This document shows positions 1 through 7,893 of a DNA stretch of 47,220 bases, in pieces. The stretch is from positions 1 through 47,220 of the forward strand of contig NZ_JAUSSZ010000021.1 of the NCBI RefSeq assembly GCF_030812595.1, written 5' to 3'. Source of the stretch: Arthrobacter bambusae (GTDB lineage: Bacteria > Actinomycetota > Actinomycetes > Actinomycetales > Micrococcaceae). A program made the position numbers and the translations under genes. Position 1 is the first letter of the stretch, and each line of letters begins with the position of its first letter. The notes beneath the pieces are model-generated. The model saw only the letters and a program-made list of their open reading frames with translations. It did no database searches and was not told the DNA's origin.

Positions 1-1
1 A

Positions 2-88
2 CACCCGAACCAATTCACGCCGAACCTCAGGCCGACCAAAACGTCCCACAACACCACCAACCACTCAGGCGTTGCAACGACCCCCTGA
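2..88 (+). other. Possible 3' end of a truncated upstream coding frame
   Basis: An open frame enters from the left edge and stops at a TGA at 86-88, giving 28 residues that end in NHSGVATTP. The tail is vaguely like the C-termini of some transposases, but there is too little sequence to assign a family and no terminal inverted repeat can be seen. The stretch up to 125 holds nothing else recognisable. It could equally be untranslated sequence. Confidence 0.18.
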
Positions 89-125
89 ACCCGCCAGGAG
101 TTATCCGGTCATTCGTGAGCTGGCG

Positions 126-1220
126 TCAGGCCTTGGCGATCGCTTCCGCCAACGCCCCGAGAACCAGCTGCACAGATGCCCGGTTGGCATTCGGCCCCAT
201 CATGCCGATCCTCCAAACACTCGAGGCGAACGCACCCGCCCCCGCGCCAATCTCGATACTGAAGTTCTCCAGAAGGTAAGACCTGACCCCCGCTGAACTG
301 ACGCCGTCGGGCACTTTGACCGTGGTGAGGCTCGGCAATCGGGAACCCTCCGCGGCGAACAACTCAAGCCCCATCACTTCAAGGCCATCTCGCAACTCGG
401 CCGCGGCGGCCTGGTGCCGTGCCTGGACTGCCGTGAGCCCCTCTGCCAAGATGCGGTCCAATCCGGCCTCAAGCCCGGCGATCATGGTCACCGGCGCCGT
501 ATGGTGATAGGTTCGGCTGCCACTCGCCGCGCCGACATACCCGCCCAGAAGCCCGATATCCAGGTACCAGGAGCGCGGATCCCTGATACGCCGTTCGAAA
601 GCGCGCTGGGACACCGTGAACGGGGACAAACCAGGAGGCACGCCCAGGCATTTCTGCGTCCCGGCATACCCGACGTCGATCCCCCACTCATCAGCCTGGA
701 GTTCCAGTCCGCCGATTGACGTCACCGCGTCCACGATCAGAAGGGCATCACCCTTGCCAGCGCCCAGGGGAGCGACGTCGGACAGGACACCTGTGGAGGT
801 TTCGGCATGAATGGCGGCAATCACCTTGGGATGCGGGTGCGCTGCGAGCACGCGCTCCGCATCCACGGGTTGGCCCCACTCGTGATCGACGCGCACCACT
901 GTGGCCCCGCAGCGTCGCGCGACCTCGCACATGCGCTCTCCGAAAAGCCCATTGACGGCAATGACTGCGACGTCGCCGTCGGACACTGTATTCACGAAGG
1001 CCGCCTCCATGCCGCCGGAGCCAGTGGCACTCAACGGCAGGGTACGTGAATTCCGGGTCCCCCACACCGCCCGAAGCCCGGCGCACGTCCGGTCCAGGCG
1101 CTCTATGAACAACGGATCCAGATGCCCGATCACCGGATACGCCAATGCGGCGGTCACTTCCGGATAGCAATTGCTGGGGCCCGGTCCGAAAAGATACCGG
1201 GAAGTCAGGACCTCTGGCAT
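126..1220 (-). CDS. Class V aminotransferase, PucG-like (ureidoglycine/alanine-glyoxylate type)
   Basis: A 364-residue PLP-dependent fold-type I aminotransferase. The PLP lysine lies in GTQKCLGVPPG (Lys190). Upstream motifs are FGPGPSNCYP near the N-terminus, GSGGMEA and HAETSTGV before IVDAVTSIGG, as in the AGXT/PucG family. Family members move an amino group between glyoxylate and alanine, serine or ureidoglycine. The start is the second ATG of the frame (1218-1220), because AAAGGAG sits 7 nt ahead of it while the ATG ten codons upstream has no ribosome site. It diverges from uraD-hiuH, so the (S)-ureidoglycine-glyoxylate role in purine catabolism is the best inference. Serine- or alanine-glyoxylate aminotransferase cannot be excluded. 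Confidence 0.82.
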   Translation of the reverse strand: MPEVLTSRYLFGPGPSNCYPEVTAALAYPVIGHLDPLFIERLDRTCAGLRAVWGTRNSRTLPLSATGSGGMEAAFVNTVSDGDVAVIAVNGLFGERMCEVARRCGATVVRVDHEWGQPVDAERVLAAHPHPKVIAAIHAETSTGVLSDVAPLGAGKGDALLIVDAVTSIGGLELQADEWGIDVGYAGTQKCLGVPPGLSPFTVSQRAFERRIRDPRSWYLDIGLLGGYVGAASGSRTYHHTAPVTMIAGLEAGLDRILAEGLTAVQARHQAAAAELRDGLEVMGLELFAAEGSRLPSLTTVKVPDGVSSAGVRSYLLENFSIEIGAGAGAFASSVWRIGMMGPNANRASVQLVLGALAEAIAKA

Positions 1221-1260
1221 GGCGGAACTCCTTTGGCTCGTTGCTGACATTGTCCATCAG

Positions 1261-1516
1261 CCACCAAACGTGAGCGAGCGTTTCAGTAAAAGCCACCAAA
1301 CGTGAGCGAGCGTTTCACTAAAAGCCACCAAAGGTGACCGGGCGTCCCGGGAAACACCGCTGGAGGTGACCGGGCGTCCCGGGAAACACCGCTGGAGGTG
1401 ACCGGGCGTCCCGGGAAACACCGCTGGAGGTGACCGGGCGTCCCGGGAAATACCGCTGGAGGTGACCGGGCGTCCCGGGAAATACCGCTGGAGGTGACCG
1501 GGCGTCCCGGGGGCGG
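1261..1516. repeat. Tandem array of eight 32-bp units
   Basis: Eight head-to-tail units begin at 1261, 1293, 1325, 1357, 1389, 1421, 1453 and 1485, always 32 bp apart. Units 1-2 carry the core CGTGAGCGAGCGTTTC, unit 3 is a hybrid beginning CCACCAAAG, and units 4-8 carry GGTGACCGGGCGTCCCGGGA. Within units 4-8 the only variation I see is AAACA versus AAATA at the junctions. It fills most of the 491-bp gap between the aminotransferase and uraD. Open frames across it are repeat translations, not genes. There are no variable spacers, so it is not CRISPR. Related two-copy versions occur at 26343 and 27939. Confidence 0.93.
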
Positions 1517-1595
1517 GCCCGGAGGACCGGGGTGCGGTATTCTCTTGACACCAAGGCGGTCATTGGATTGACTATTACGTATGCTGAAATAACAG

Positions 1596-1610
1596 TTCCA
1601 TGATGTGGAA
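1596..1610. promoter_or_regulatory. Inverted repeat TTCCA-N5-TGGAA, candidate operator of uraD-hiuH
   Basis: A perfect 5-bp inverted repeat with a 5-bp spacer lies about 100 bp before uraD in a locally AT-rich stretch (1560-1600). Its size and symmetry suit an IclR-type or similar dimeric regulator, a class that often controls ureide genes. No regulator gene is adjacent, so the assignment is inference. Confidence 0.35.
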
Positions 1611-1711
1611 AGCCCGAGAGCGGAGACGCGCAGGCTCATCCGGCATAAATCGCCGGAGTTCCGCATAGCCGACACCATGGATGCCAGCACTCGCACGAGG
1701 AACGAACAAGC

Positions 1712-2242
1712 ATGCAGCTTGAAACATTCAACAGCGTGGACCGCACGGACGCCATCGCCGTCCTCCGCCCATGCCTCGACATCCAACGTTGGGTGGAGCA
1801 CGTCGCGGATGCGCGCCCCTTCCGTGACTTGGACTCTTTGCTGGACTTCGCCCGGGAGACCGCCGAGCCGTTCACCCCAGACGAAGTGGCGGCCGCGATG
1901 GCCCACCACCCGAGGATCGGCGAACGGCCCAAGGCCCAGACCACCGAAGCCGCGATGTCACGCTCCGAACAGGCCGGCGTCGACCCCGGCGATGACGGCA
2001 TCGTCACCGCTTTGGCCGAAGGCAACCTTGAATACGAAGCCAAGTTCGGCCGCGTCTTCCTGATCCGCGCCGCGGGCCGGACCGCCAAGGAAATCCTTGC
2101 CACCCTCCAAGAGCGCCTGGCCCACACCGCGGAAGAGGAAGACACCATCGTGGCGGCCCAGTTGCGCGAAATCGCGTTGCTGCGCCTTGCCGGCATAGTC
2201 AGCGAATCCAGTGTGAGCAGCGAAGGAGCCACCCACAAATGA
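1712..2242 (+). CDS. uraD: OHCU decarboxylase
   Basis: A 176-residue protein of the 2-oxo-4-hydroxy-4-carboxy-5-ureidoimidazoline (OHCU) decarboxylase family. It catalyses the last step from urate to (S)-allantoin in the cytoplasm. The family signature HPRIGE is present at residues 66-71, and His66 corresponds to the catalytic histidine; NSVDR near the N-terminus and the E-rich C-terminal helix also fit. GAGGAAC precedes the ATG. The last codons overlap the next gene by ATGA, so the two are translationally coupled. Confidence 0.92.
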   Translation: MQLETFNSVDRTDAIAVLRPCLDIQRWVEHVADARPFRDLDSLLDFARETAEPFTPDEVAAAMAHHPRIGERPKAQTTEAAMSRSEQAGVDPGDDGIVTALAEGNLEYEAKFGRVFLIRAAGRTAKEILATLQERLAHTAEEEDTIVAAQLREIALLRLAGIVSESSVSSEGATHK

Positions 2243-2580
2243 GCGTTTCCCAGATAACCACCCACATCCTCGACACCGGTTCCGGACGCCCGGCCGCCGG
2301 TGTCGCCGTCGTGCTGTCAGTGCGCGACGGCGACACCTGGAGGCCCGTGGCTAGCGGCACCACCGATGCGGACGGCCGGATCAAGGACCTGGGTCCTGAG
2401 AGGGTCGACGGCGGCAGTTACCGGCTGAATTTCGCAACCGGCCCGTATTACAAGGCCCAAGGCGTGGACACCTTTTTCCCGGAAGTGGACTTGAGCTTCA
2501 CGGTGTCCGACGCCGGCGAGCACTACCACGTGCCGCTCCTGCTCAGCCCCTTCGCCTTCTCCACATACCGGGGCAGCTAA
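2239..2580 (+). CDS. hiuH: 5-hydroxyisourate hydrolase (transthyretin-like)
   Basis: A 113-residue transthyretin-related protein that hydrolyses 5-hydroxyisourate, the product of urate oxidase, to OHCU, the substrate of UraD. ITTHILDTGSGRPA at the N-terminus supplies an active-site His, and the diagnostic C-terminal tetrapeptide YRGS ends the protein. Length is normal for the family. It overlaps uraD by 4 bp. The urate oxidase gene that often follows is absent: a hairpin and then a convergent dehydrogenase gene come next. Confidence 0.94.
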   Translation: MSVSQITTHILDTGSGRPAAGVAVVLSVRDGDTWRPVASGTTDADGRIKDLGPERVDGGSYRLNFATGPYYKAQGVDTFFPEVDLSFTVSDAGEHYHVPLLLSPFAFSTYRGS

Positions 2581-2583
2581 CGC

Positions 2584-2643
2584 GTCGATTGCTCCGTAAC
2601 AGTCGTTTTCAGGCCCCAAAAGGACCGTTACGGAGCAATCGAC
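2584..2643. terminator. Long hairpin between convergent hiuH and SDR genes
   Basis: Perfect 17-bp arms, GTCGATTGCTCCGTAAC at 2584-2600 and its complement at 2627-2643. Inside them an additional GTCGTTTT/AAAAGGAC pairing has one mismatch, so nearly the whole 60 bp can fold. No clear T-run follows on either strand. It probably ends transcription from both sides. Confidence 0.7.
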
Positions 2644-2659
2644 AGACGCAAACCGAGCG

Positions 2660-3442
2660 CTAGTCGATCGGGGTGACGTACGCTCCGGAGATTCCGCCAT
2701 CAACCATGAAGGTCGACGCGGTGATGAACGAGGCGTCGTCGCTCGCCAGGAAGGCCACCGACGCGGCCAGTTCCTCGGGCTCGGCGAAGCGGCCCAAGGG
2801 CACATGGACCAAGCGGCGCGCTGCCCGCTCCGGATCGGAGGCGAAGAGTTCCTTCAGCAACGGGGTATTTACCGGTCCTGGGCACAAGGCGTTGATCCGC
2901 ACACCCTTACGGGCGAATTCGACGCCGAGCTCGCGGGTCATCGCCAGCACGCCACCCTTGGACGCGCTGTAGGAAATCTGCGAAGTGGCCGCGCCCATCA
3001 CGGCCACGAAGGAAGCGGTATTGATGATCGAGCCCTTGCCCTGCTCCAGCATGTACGGCAGCGCGTACTTGCAGCAGTAATAGACGCTCGTCAGGTTGAC
3101 CTCCTGGACCCTACGCCAGGCGTCGATTCCGGTGTCGAGGATCGAAGCATCGTCGGGGGGCGAAATACCCGCGTTGTTGAACGCGATATCCACGCTGCCA
3201 TAGTGGCTCTTGGCCGCGGCAAAGAGGTCGATGACTTCCTGCTCGTCCGTGACGTTGACCTTCACGAAGATCCCGTCAACGGCGGCCGCGGCTGCTTCCC
3301 CGGCTGAAGGATCGATGTCGGCAATGACCACGTTGGCACCCTCCGAAGCGAAACGCTTTGCCGTGGCCAAGCCGATCCCGCTGCCGCCGCCGGTGATGAC
3401 GGCCGTGCGGTCCTTGAGTCGGTTCGAAATGAATTCGGTCAT
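2660..3442 (-). CDS. SDR-family NAD(P)-dependent dehydrogenase
   Basis: A 260-residue classical short-chain dehydrogenase/reductase. The cofactor loop is TGGGSGIG at 17-24, NNAG at 89-92, and the catalytic Ser144, Tyr158 and Lys162 lie in NTAS and YSASK. Asp42 after the second strand suggests NAD(H) over NADP(H). It is the last gene of the minus-strand amine cluster, 43 bp after the aldehyde dehydrogenase. The FabG-like label that automated annotation would give says little. From context I infer oxidation of an alcohol intermediate to the aldehyde used by the neighbouring dehydrogenase, as in ethanolamine breakdown through gamma-glutamyl intermediates. Confidence 0.88.
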   Translation of the reverse strand: MTEFISNRLKDRTAVITGGGSGIGLATAKRFASEGANVVIADIDPSAGEAAAAAVDGIFVKVNVTDEQEVIDLFAAAKSHYGSVDIAFNNAGISPPDDASILDTGIDAWRRVQEVNLTSVYYCCKYALPYMLEQGKGSIINTASFVAVMGAATSQISYSASKGGVLAMTRELGVEFARKGVRINALCPGPVNTPLLKELFASDPERAARRLVHVPLGRFAEPEELAASVAFLASDDASFITASTFMVDGGISGAYVTPID

Positions 3443-3485
3443 GGTGATCTCTCCTTAAATGATGGGGCTCTACGAAGTTGTCGGT

Positions 3486-4850
3486 TCAGTGCGCGATGAA
3501 AACGTTCTTGACTTCGCTGAAGGAATCGAGCGCGTCGGGACCCAGTTCGCGGCCCAGGCCCGATTGCTTGAAGCCGCCGAACGGCGTCGAATACCGGACT
3601 GAAGAATGGGAGTTCACCGAGAGGTTTCCGGAATCCACTCCACGGGCCACACGCAAGGCACGGCCAATATCCTGGGTCCAAATCGATCCCGAGAGCCCGT
3701 ACTCGGTGTCGTTGGCGATCCGCACCGCGTCCGCCTCGTCCTTGAAGGGTACGACGACGACGACCGGTCCGAAGATCTCCTCGCGCACCGCCGGATCGTC
3801 GAAGGAGTCGGGAGCCAGGACCGTGGGCGGGAACCAGAAACCGGGCCCTTCGGGCACCTCACCTTGGAAGGCTATGGGTGCTCCCGAAGGCACGAAGCCC
3901 GCGACGGTTTCGCGTTGCCGGGCGGAAATCAACGGACCCATGACGGTACTTTCATCCGCAGGGTCGCCAACTTTGACAGCCCGGACGGCGGGCTCCAAGA
4001 GTTCCAGGAAACTATCGTAGGCCGACTTTTCCACCAAGATCCGGGACCTGGCGCAGCAGTCCTGGCCGGCGTTGTCGAAAGCACCGCCGGGGGCTGCGGC
4101 GGCCGCGGCCTGAAGGTCGGCGTCAGCGAACACGATGTTCGCGCTCTTGCCGCCCAACTCGAGCGTCACCCGCTTCACTTGATCGGCACAACCGGCCATG
4201 ATCTGCTTGCCAACCCCGGTAGACCCGGTGAAGACGACCTTTCGCACCGCGGGGTGGCTCACGAAGCGGGCGCCCACCACGGACCCCTTTCCCGGGATGA
4301 TCGTCAGCACGCCGTCGGGCAGTCCGGCCTCGCGGGCCAGCTCTCCCAACCTGATGGCCGTCAGCGGCGTAAGTTCGGCGGGTTTGAGGACCACGGTGTT
4401 GCCCGCCGCGAGCGCCGGCGCGAAGCCCCACGCCGCGATCGGCATGGGAAAGTTCCAAGGGACAATGATGCCGACGACGCCCAGTGGCTCGTGGAACGTC
4501 ACATCGAGGCCGCCGGCAACAGGGATCTGCCGCCCGAAGTGCCGCTCGGGAGCCGCCGAGTAATAGCTGATCACATCGCGTGCATTGCCCGCTTCCCAGC
4601 GGGCATTGCCGACGGTGTGGCCCGCGTTGCGGACTTCCAGTTGTGCGAGGTTCTCCAGATCGGCGTCGACAGCGGCCGCGAACCGGCGCAAGAGCAGCGC
4701 CCGGTCCGACGGCGACACCTTCCGCCAACCCTCAAAAGCGGCAGCCGCGCGAGCAATCAGTGCGTCGGTCTCCGCGAGGGATGCCAGTTCAACGGTTTGA
4801 AGGAATTCCTCGGTGGCCGGATTGATGATGTCAAAAGTTGTGGCACTCAC
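3486..4850 (-). CDS. Aldehyde dehydrogenase, gamma-glutamyl-aldehyde type (PuuC-like)
   Basis: A 454-residue NAD(P)+ aldehyde dehydrogenase. Asn133 in PWNFP, Glu231 in LELGGKS and the nucleophile Cys265 in GQDCCA are all present, with EEIFGPVV and the SVRYSTPFGGFKQSG oligomerisation region behind them. It is slightly shorter than the usual 475-490 residues at the N-terminus. The ATG overlaps the stop of the amidohydrolase gene by 4 bp. By position it should oxidise a gamma-glutamylated aminoaldehyde to the acid before hydrolysis. The exact substrate cannot be read from sequence. Confidence 0.88.
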   Translation of the reverse strand: MSATTFDIINPATEEFLQTVELASLAETDALIARAAAAFEGWRKVSPSDRALLLRRFAAAVDADLENLAQLEVRNAGHTVGNARWEAGNARDVISYYSAAPERHFGRQIPVAGGLDVTFHEPLGVVGIIVPWNFPMPIAAWGFAPALAAGNTVVLKPAELTPLTAIRLGELAREAGLPDGVLTIIPGKGSVVGARFVSHPAVRKVVFTGSTGVGKQIMAGCADQVKRVTLELGGKSANIVFADADLQAAAAAAPGGAFDNAGQDCCARSRILVEKSAYDSFLELLEPAVRAVKVGDPADESTVMGPLISARQRETVAGFVPSGAPIAFQGEVPEGPGFWFPPTVLAPDSFDDPAVREEIFGPVVVVVPFKDEADAVRIANDTEYGLSGSIWTQDIGRALRVARGVDSGNLSVNSHSSVRYSTPFGGFKQSGLGRELGPDALDSFSEVKNVFIAH

Positions 4851-5653
4851 GTCCAGCTCTTTTCTGTCGGTTTGAATTCCGTCGCTGGCTCGAGGCGCCC
4901 AGCGTCATCTTCGCCGTCCCGGTATCTCCTGGCGGCATCAACGAATCCTTCAAAGAGGCGCAGGTCGGAACGATCTTGTTCAGGGTGAAACTGAACGCCC
5001 AACGCCCAACTCCCCTGGGTCGACTCCACGGCCTCGATGGTGCCGTCCGCCGCGTAAGCCGTGACACAAAGCCCCTCAGCCACCCGGTCCAGAATTTGGT
5101 GGTGATAGACCGGCGCCGATGCCCGTTCGCCCAGCAGCCCAGCGATGATGCTCCCCGGCTGGGTACCGAACTCAACTTCCCCATGGACCCCAGGTGCGGG
5201 TTGGTAGTTGGCGTCGGGCAGGACGTCCGGCACGTGCTGGATGAGGTTTCCGCCCAAGGCCACGTTCAGGATTTGCGCGCCGCGGCAGATTGCAAAGAGA
5301 GGAACTCCCTTCTCCAATGCGGCCAGCGTCAAGGCGATGTCGTGCTCGTCCCGGGCGGGCTGGCTGCGAGTGGTTGGGTGAGGCTCGGCGTCGTACTTTC
5401 CGGGGTCGACGTCGGCTCCGCCCACCACAACCAGGCCATCCACGAAGTCAAGGACCGAAGTATCCGTGCCGATAGGCGGCAGAAGGACAGGTGTGCCGCC
5501 AGCTGCCACGACTGCTTCCAAATATGTCGCCGGCAGCACCGCTGCCTGCGCATCCCAAACCCCCCATCTCGCGTCTTGCAGGTAGGTGGTCAAGGCGATC
5601 CGAGGCCTCGGGAGCGAGCCTGGCGCCTCGGCGCGCGTTTGATTCCCAGTCAT
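4847..5653 (-). CDS. Gamma-glutamyl-amino acid hydrolase, class I GATase (PuuD-like)
   Basis: A 268-residue peptidase C26 / gamma-glutamyl-GABA hydrolase family protein. The nucleophile Cys123 is in AICRGAQ and the His223-Glu225 pair in FHPEQ; VVGGADVDP upstream is also typical. It would release glutamate from the oxidised gamma-glutamyl product in the last step of the pathway. It starts 2 bp after the ligase stop and overlaps the dehydrogenase start by 4 bp, so expression is tightly coupled. Confidence 0.9.
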   Translation of the reverse strand: MTGNQTRAEAPGSLPRPRIALTTYLQDARWGVWDAQAAVLPATYLEAVVAAGGTPVLLPPIGTDTSVLDFVDGLVVVGGADVDPGKYDAEPHPTTRSQPARDEHDIALTLAALEKGVPLFAICRGAQILNVALGGNLIQHVPDVLPDANYQPAPGVHGEVEFGTQPGSIIAGLLGERASAPVYHHQILDRVAEGLCVTAYAADGTIEAVESTQGSWALGVQFHPEQDRSDLRLFEGFVDAARRYRDGEDDAGRLEPATEFKPTEKSWT

Positions 5654-5655
5654 GC

Positions 5656-7104
5656 CTAGAGCCTTTCGAAACCGCGGCGGAGCTCCCAGTCCGTAATGGC
5701 GGACTCAAAAGCTGCCAGTTCGACGTCGGCGTAGTTCACATAGTGCCGCACCACTTCCTCGCCGAAAACTTCCTTGGCGATCACGGAGTCGGCGAACAGA
5801 TCGCGGGCTTCCCGCATCGTCGTCGGCACGGTGGGAGCGCCCGAAGTGTAGGCGTTGCCACTTGTTGCGGATTCGAGTTCGAGCTCATTCTCGATTCCGT
5901 AAAGCCCGCCGGCAAGCATGGCCGACAACGCCAAATACGGGTTGACGTCACCACCCGGCAGCCGGTTTTCCAGCCGGGCACTCTGGCCATGCCCTACCAG
6001 ACGCACCGAGCAGGTGCGGTTATCAAGGCCCCAGGCCACCGCCGTCGGGGCGAACGAGCCCTTCACGAACCGCTTGTACGAGTTGATGTTGGGAGCGTAG
6101 AAGAGCGTGAATTCCCGCATCGTGGCAAGCACGCCGGCGATGAAGTGATCGTAGGTTTTAGTGCGGGCACCGGTGGCTTTGTCCCAGAAAACCAGCTCGT
6201 CGTCGAGTCCGCGGAGCGAAAGGTGGATGTGGCAGGAGTTGCCCTCGCGCTCGTTGGGCTTGGCCATGAAGGTAATGGATTGGCCCATGTCATGGGCGAT
6301 ATCCTTGGCCGCGGTCTTATAGACGGAGTGGTTGTCGGCCGTCGTGACCACTTCGTCGTACTTGAACGCGATCTCGTGCTGGCCGAAGTTGCATTCACCT
6401 TTGGCTGATTCAACGGTCATGCCGGCCGCGTACATATCGTTCCGGATCCGGCGAAGAAGAGGTTCCACACGGCCGGATCCCAGGAGCGAGTAGTCAACGT
6501 TGTATTGATTGGCAGGGGTGAGGTGCTTGTAGTCCAGCTCCCACGCCTGCTCGTAGGAGTCGTTGTAGACCACAAACTCCAGCTCGGTTCCGGCAAGTGC
6601 CTTCCAGCCGCGTTCGGCCGCTTTGGCCGCCTGGCGCTTGAGCATCGTTCGGGGTGAAACAGAGACCGGAGTGCCGTCGGTAGTGGACAGATCGCACTGG
6701 ATCAGCACGCTGCCCTCCCGGTACGGAAGGACGCGGATGGTCTCCAAATCCATGTCGAAGAGCATGTCTCCATAGCCCTTTTCCCACGAGGAAATGTCAT
6801 AGCCATCCACGGTGTTCATCTCGGTGTCGACGGCAAGGAGGTAATTGCAGCCCTCGGTGCCATGCTCCAGGACCGAATCCAGGAAGAATTGGGCGTGAAG
6901 AAGCTTGCCTTGCAGCCTGCCCTGCATGTCTGTGAAGCCCAGAATGACGGTGTCCACGGCGCCCGCGCCAATCTGCGCCTTGAGTTGCTCAACGGTGAGC
7001 ATCCGGTCATTGCGCGGGTGGACGGTAGTCGATATGTCGTTCAGATTGTCCTTCGGATTGTCGTTCAGATTGTCCTTCATCGTGGTGCTCATTGTGACGC
7101 TCAT
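5656..7104 (-). CDS. Glutamine synthetase-like gamma-glutamylamine ligase
   Basis: A 482-residue member of the glutamine synthetase superfamily (PuuA / Streptomyces GlnA3-GlnA4 type). Catalytic signatures include AGTELEFVVY, AKGECNFGQHEIAF, NEREGNSCHIHLSL and NRTCSVRLVG. Such enzymes ligate glutamate to a mono- or polyamine with ATP. The context of GATase, aldehyde dehydrogenase and permease supports this over ammonia assimilation. The ATG overlaps the regulator's TGA. Its N-terminus carries a nearly repeated KDNLNDNP-KDNLND segment encoded by a 24-bp direct duplication (about 7036-7079). An internal start at Met35 (after HPRND) would remove it; the true start is uncertain. Confidence 0.87.
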   Translation of the reverse strand: MSVTMSTTMKDNLNDNPKDNLNDISTTVHPRNDRMLTVEQLKAQIGAGAVDTVILGFTDMQGRLQGKLLHAQFFLDSVLEHGTEGCNYLLAVDTEMNTVDGYDISSWEKGYGDMLFDMDLETIRVLPYREGSVLIQCDLSTTDGTPVSVSPRTMLKRQAAKAAERGWKALAGTELEFVVYNDSYEQAWELDYKHLTPANQYNVDYSLLGSGRVEPLLRRIRNDMYAAGMTVESAKGECNFGQHEIAFKYDEVVTTADNHSVYKTAAKDIAHDMGQSITFMAKPNEREGNSCHIHLSLRGLDDELVFWDKATGARTKTYDHFIAGVLATMREFTLFYAPNINSYKRFVKGSFAPTAVAWGLDNRTCSVRLVGHGQSARLENRLPGGDVNPYLALSAMLAGGLYGIENELELESATSGNAYTSGAPTVPTTMREARDLFADSVIAKEVFGEEVVRHYVNYADVELAAFESAITDWELRRGFERL

Positions 7105-7835
7105 TTCAGTAGTCCCTTGAGTAGTGCGGCAGTGGACTCGCAGTGCAATTCCATGACGCTTCGGGCCGCTGCAGGTTCGCCGTCGAGGATGGCCTGCACT
7201 ATCAATCGATGTTCCTGGTTTGAATGCTCGATGTTCCGTTGCAGGAAGGGGATTTCCGCCAGGAACTCGTGGATCTTTGTCTGGATGGTGGTGCTGGCCT
7301 TATTGAGTTCGGACGAGCCCGCCACAGCGGAGAAAGCCAGGTGGAGGCGGGCATCTGCTTGCCTGTATTCCACGGGTGAACCCGCGTTTTCAACCTCAGC
7401 CAGGGAATCAGTGAGAAGCCGGCGCTGATCCTCATTCAACCGCAGCGACGCCGCCCGCTGGCAGGCTCCGGGCTCAATCACCGAACGGAAGATGAGGATG
7501 TCGCTGATTTCCTCCTGCCGGTCCTTGTTGTCGAGCCGCTCAGGCGGCCGCGCATTGTCGACCGGTTCCACGATGGTTCCGCCGCCCCTCCCCCGGACGG
7601 TCGTGACGAAGCCCGCGGCGCGCAATGCGCTGATCGCTTCACGCAGCGTGGCCCGGGAGACCTGCATGCGCTCGGCCAAGTCACGCTCGGGCGGGAGGCG
7701 TTCGCCGGTTTTGAAGATCCCCAGCTGAATTGCCGATCCCAAATGCTCGACGCACGACTCGAAAGCCATGTGTCCGCGCACCGGAAGCAGAACCGTCTCC
7801 AGTAGGGGGGATTCAATAGGTTCAACGAGGAACAT
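7101..7835 (-). CDS. GntR-family (FCD) transcriptional regulator
   Basis: A 244-residue regulator. The N-terminal winged HTH has GERLPPERDLAERMQVSRATLREAI-type sequence, and the C-terminal FCD domain has the metal/ligand-binding pattern (FRSVIEPGA, DARLHLAF, EHRLIVQAI). The start is Met18 of the longest frame: AGGAAGG lies 7 nt ahead of it, whereas the first ATG sits inside a strong hairpin. It lies between permease and ligase and overlaps the ligase by 4 bp, so it very likely controls this cluster. A candidate operator is the palindrome at 9521-9538. Confidence 0.9.
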   Translation of the reverse strand: MFLVEPIESPLLETVLLPVRGHMAFESCVEHLGSAIQLGIFKTGERLPPERDLAERMQVSRATLREAISALRAAGFVTTVRGRGGGTIVEPVDNARPPERLDNKDRQEEISDILIFRSVIEPGACQRAASLRLNEDQRRLLTDSLAEVENAGSPVEYRQADARLHLAFSAVAGSSELNKASTTIQTKIHEFLAEIPFLQRNIEHSNQEHRLIVQAILDGEPAAARSVMELHCESTAALLKGLLK

Positions 7836-7855
7836 GGCGGCCTTCCTGGCTGGGA

Positions 7856-7883
7856 GGCCGCCGGCGGGGAACCGCCGGCGGCC
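7856..7883. terminator. Perfect 12-bp hairpin between permease and regulator genes
   Basis: GGCCGCCGGCGG pairs with its exact complement around the tetraloop GGAA. It lies just after the permease stop and before the regulator start on the minus strand. No T-run follows. It may end or attenuate permease transcripts, or separate permease levels from regulator and enzyme levels. Confidence 0.6.
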
Positions 7884-7893
7884 CATGGTTGGG

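Noticed and set aside
1261..1516. Possible CRISPR array
   Set aside because: The 32-bp units follow each other directly with no unique spacers, and no cas genes are present.
1283..1909. Minus-strand frame of 208 residues with repeated PGTPGHLQR segments
   Set aside because: It is a translation of the 32-bp tandem repeat plus the antisense of uraD; no ribosome site or family similarity.
2660..3442. Fatty acid synthesis role (FabG) for the SDR
   Set aside because: The SDR motifs are generic; its position in the amine cluster argues for catabolic oxidation instead.
3606..4988. Plus-strand frame of 460 residues
   Set aside because: It is the antisense of the aldehyde dehydrogenase, whose catalytic residues are intact; the frame is a high-GC shadow.
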